Source of the DNA: Oscillospiraceae bacterium
GTDB lineage: Bacteria > Bacillota > Clostridia > Oscillospirales > Oscillospiraceae
Length of the DNA stretch: 5,460 bases
NCBI GenBank assembly: GCA_031266955.1
Contig: JAISAA010000157.1
Location: 1 to 5,460, forward strand
Direction: 5' to 3'
The position numbers and the translations under genes are program-made. The notes beneath the pieces are model-generated. The model was not told where the DNA came from and did not search any database. It saw only the letters and a list, made by a program, of their open reading frames with translations. Positions 5,120-5,460 of the stretch are shown here, in pieces. Positions within the stretch are counted from its first letter, which is position 1; each line of letters starts with the position of its first letter.

Positions 5120-5460
5120 TTACCCCCGCTCCGCGCCGAGGTCGGCGAGCGCGGCGCCTACGCGGTCGAGCTCTCCCGCGCCGACCGTTATTATCAGGTC
5201 GCCGGGGCGGGCCTCGCGAGCTAACGCCGCCGTCAGCTCGTCAAGCGTTGCGCAGCATACGGCTCCCGGGATTTTCTCGGCCAAATCTTGTGAGGTCACG
5301 CCGTAAGTATTGGTCTCGCGCGCGGCGTATATTTCTGCCAAATATGCTTTGGCGGGGCGGCGGAGCTGTTCCGCGAACGCGTCCATATGCGCGCTTGTGC
5401 GCGAATACGTGTGCGGCTGGAACGCGAGCAGCACGCGCGCATACGGCAGCGCGAACGCCA
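5120..5460 (-). CDS. murC: UDP-N-acetylmuramate-L-alanine ligase, C-terminal part (cut by window edge)
   Basis: The 3' end of murC, whose cytoplasmic product adds L-alanine to UDP-MurNAc in peptidoglycan precursor synthesis. The visible part is the C-terminal Mur ligase domain. It carries the diagnostic FQPHTYSRT motif, followed by EIYAARE and a closing GDLIITVGAGELDRVGAAL. The reading frame is open to the window edge (upstream residues AFALPYARVLL), so the GTG near 5434 is not the true start. The gene ends in TAA at 5122-5120. The 49 bases to the PhzF-like gene show no clear terminator or promoter, so cotranscription is possible. Confidence 0.93.
   Translation of the reverse strand, partial: AFALPYARVLLAFQPHTYSRTSAHMDAFAEQLRRPAKAYLAEIYAARETNTYGVTSQDLAEKIPGAVCCATLDELTAALAREARPGDLIITVGAGELDRVGAALADLGAERG

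Overview
The window suggests a high-GC, spore-forming clostridial Firmicute. The reasons are strong AGGAGG-type ribosome binding sites, a SpoIVFB-like site-2 protease behind a SpoIVFA-like membrane protein, and GC-rich hairpin repeats of the kind I associate with gut Oscillospiraceae-like genomes. The genus cannot be read from the sequence.

Layout. Positions 1-661 hold no credible gene. They contain two inverted copies of a hairpin repeat (22-84 and 470-534), a roughly 107-bp element bounded by short terminal inverted repeats (196-302), a unique spacer, a pair of 14-bp direct repeats and a candidate promoter. A plus-strand operon follows: a ROK-family sugar kinase (662-1603), a SpoIVFA-like one-pass membrane protein without its usual peptidase-like domain (1647-2207), and an M50/SpoIVFB-like intramembrane protease (2217-2924). 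The protease has a C-terminal tail that reads through the antisense of a broken gene (2832-2984, minus), possibly the 3' end of a Fic-type gene.

On the minus strand, converging on this operon, are the 3' end of murC (5120-5460, cut by the window edge), a PhzF-family isomerase (4291-5070) and a GNAT acetyltransferase fused to a SAM-dependent methyltransferase (2990-4294). The last two overlap in ATGA and are almost certainly translationally coupled. The phzF-like gene is visibly richer in A+T than its neighbours.

How the genes work together. The FA-like/FB-like pair most likely acts in sigma-K-type processing during sporulation or in another membrane-protease pathway; the missing LytM domain leaves its regulation open. 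The PhzF/GNAT-methyltransferase pair looks like a small accessory module for modifying a small molecule, placed behind the core gene murC. The broken gene directly after its stop codon suggests that this spot has been rearranged. The most unusual points are the domain loss in the FA-like protein, the antisense-derived tail of the protease, the seamless two-enzyme fusion, and a compensatory base-pair change between the two inverted repeat copies.
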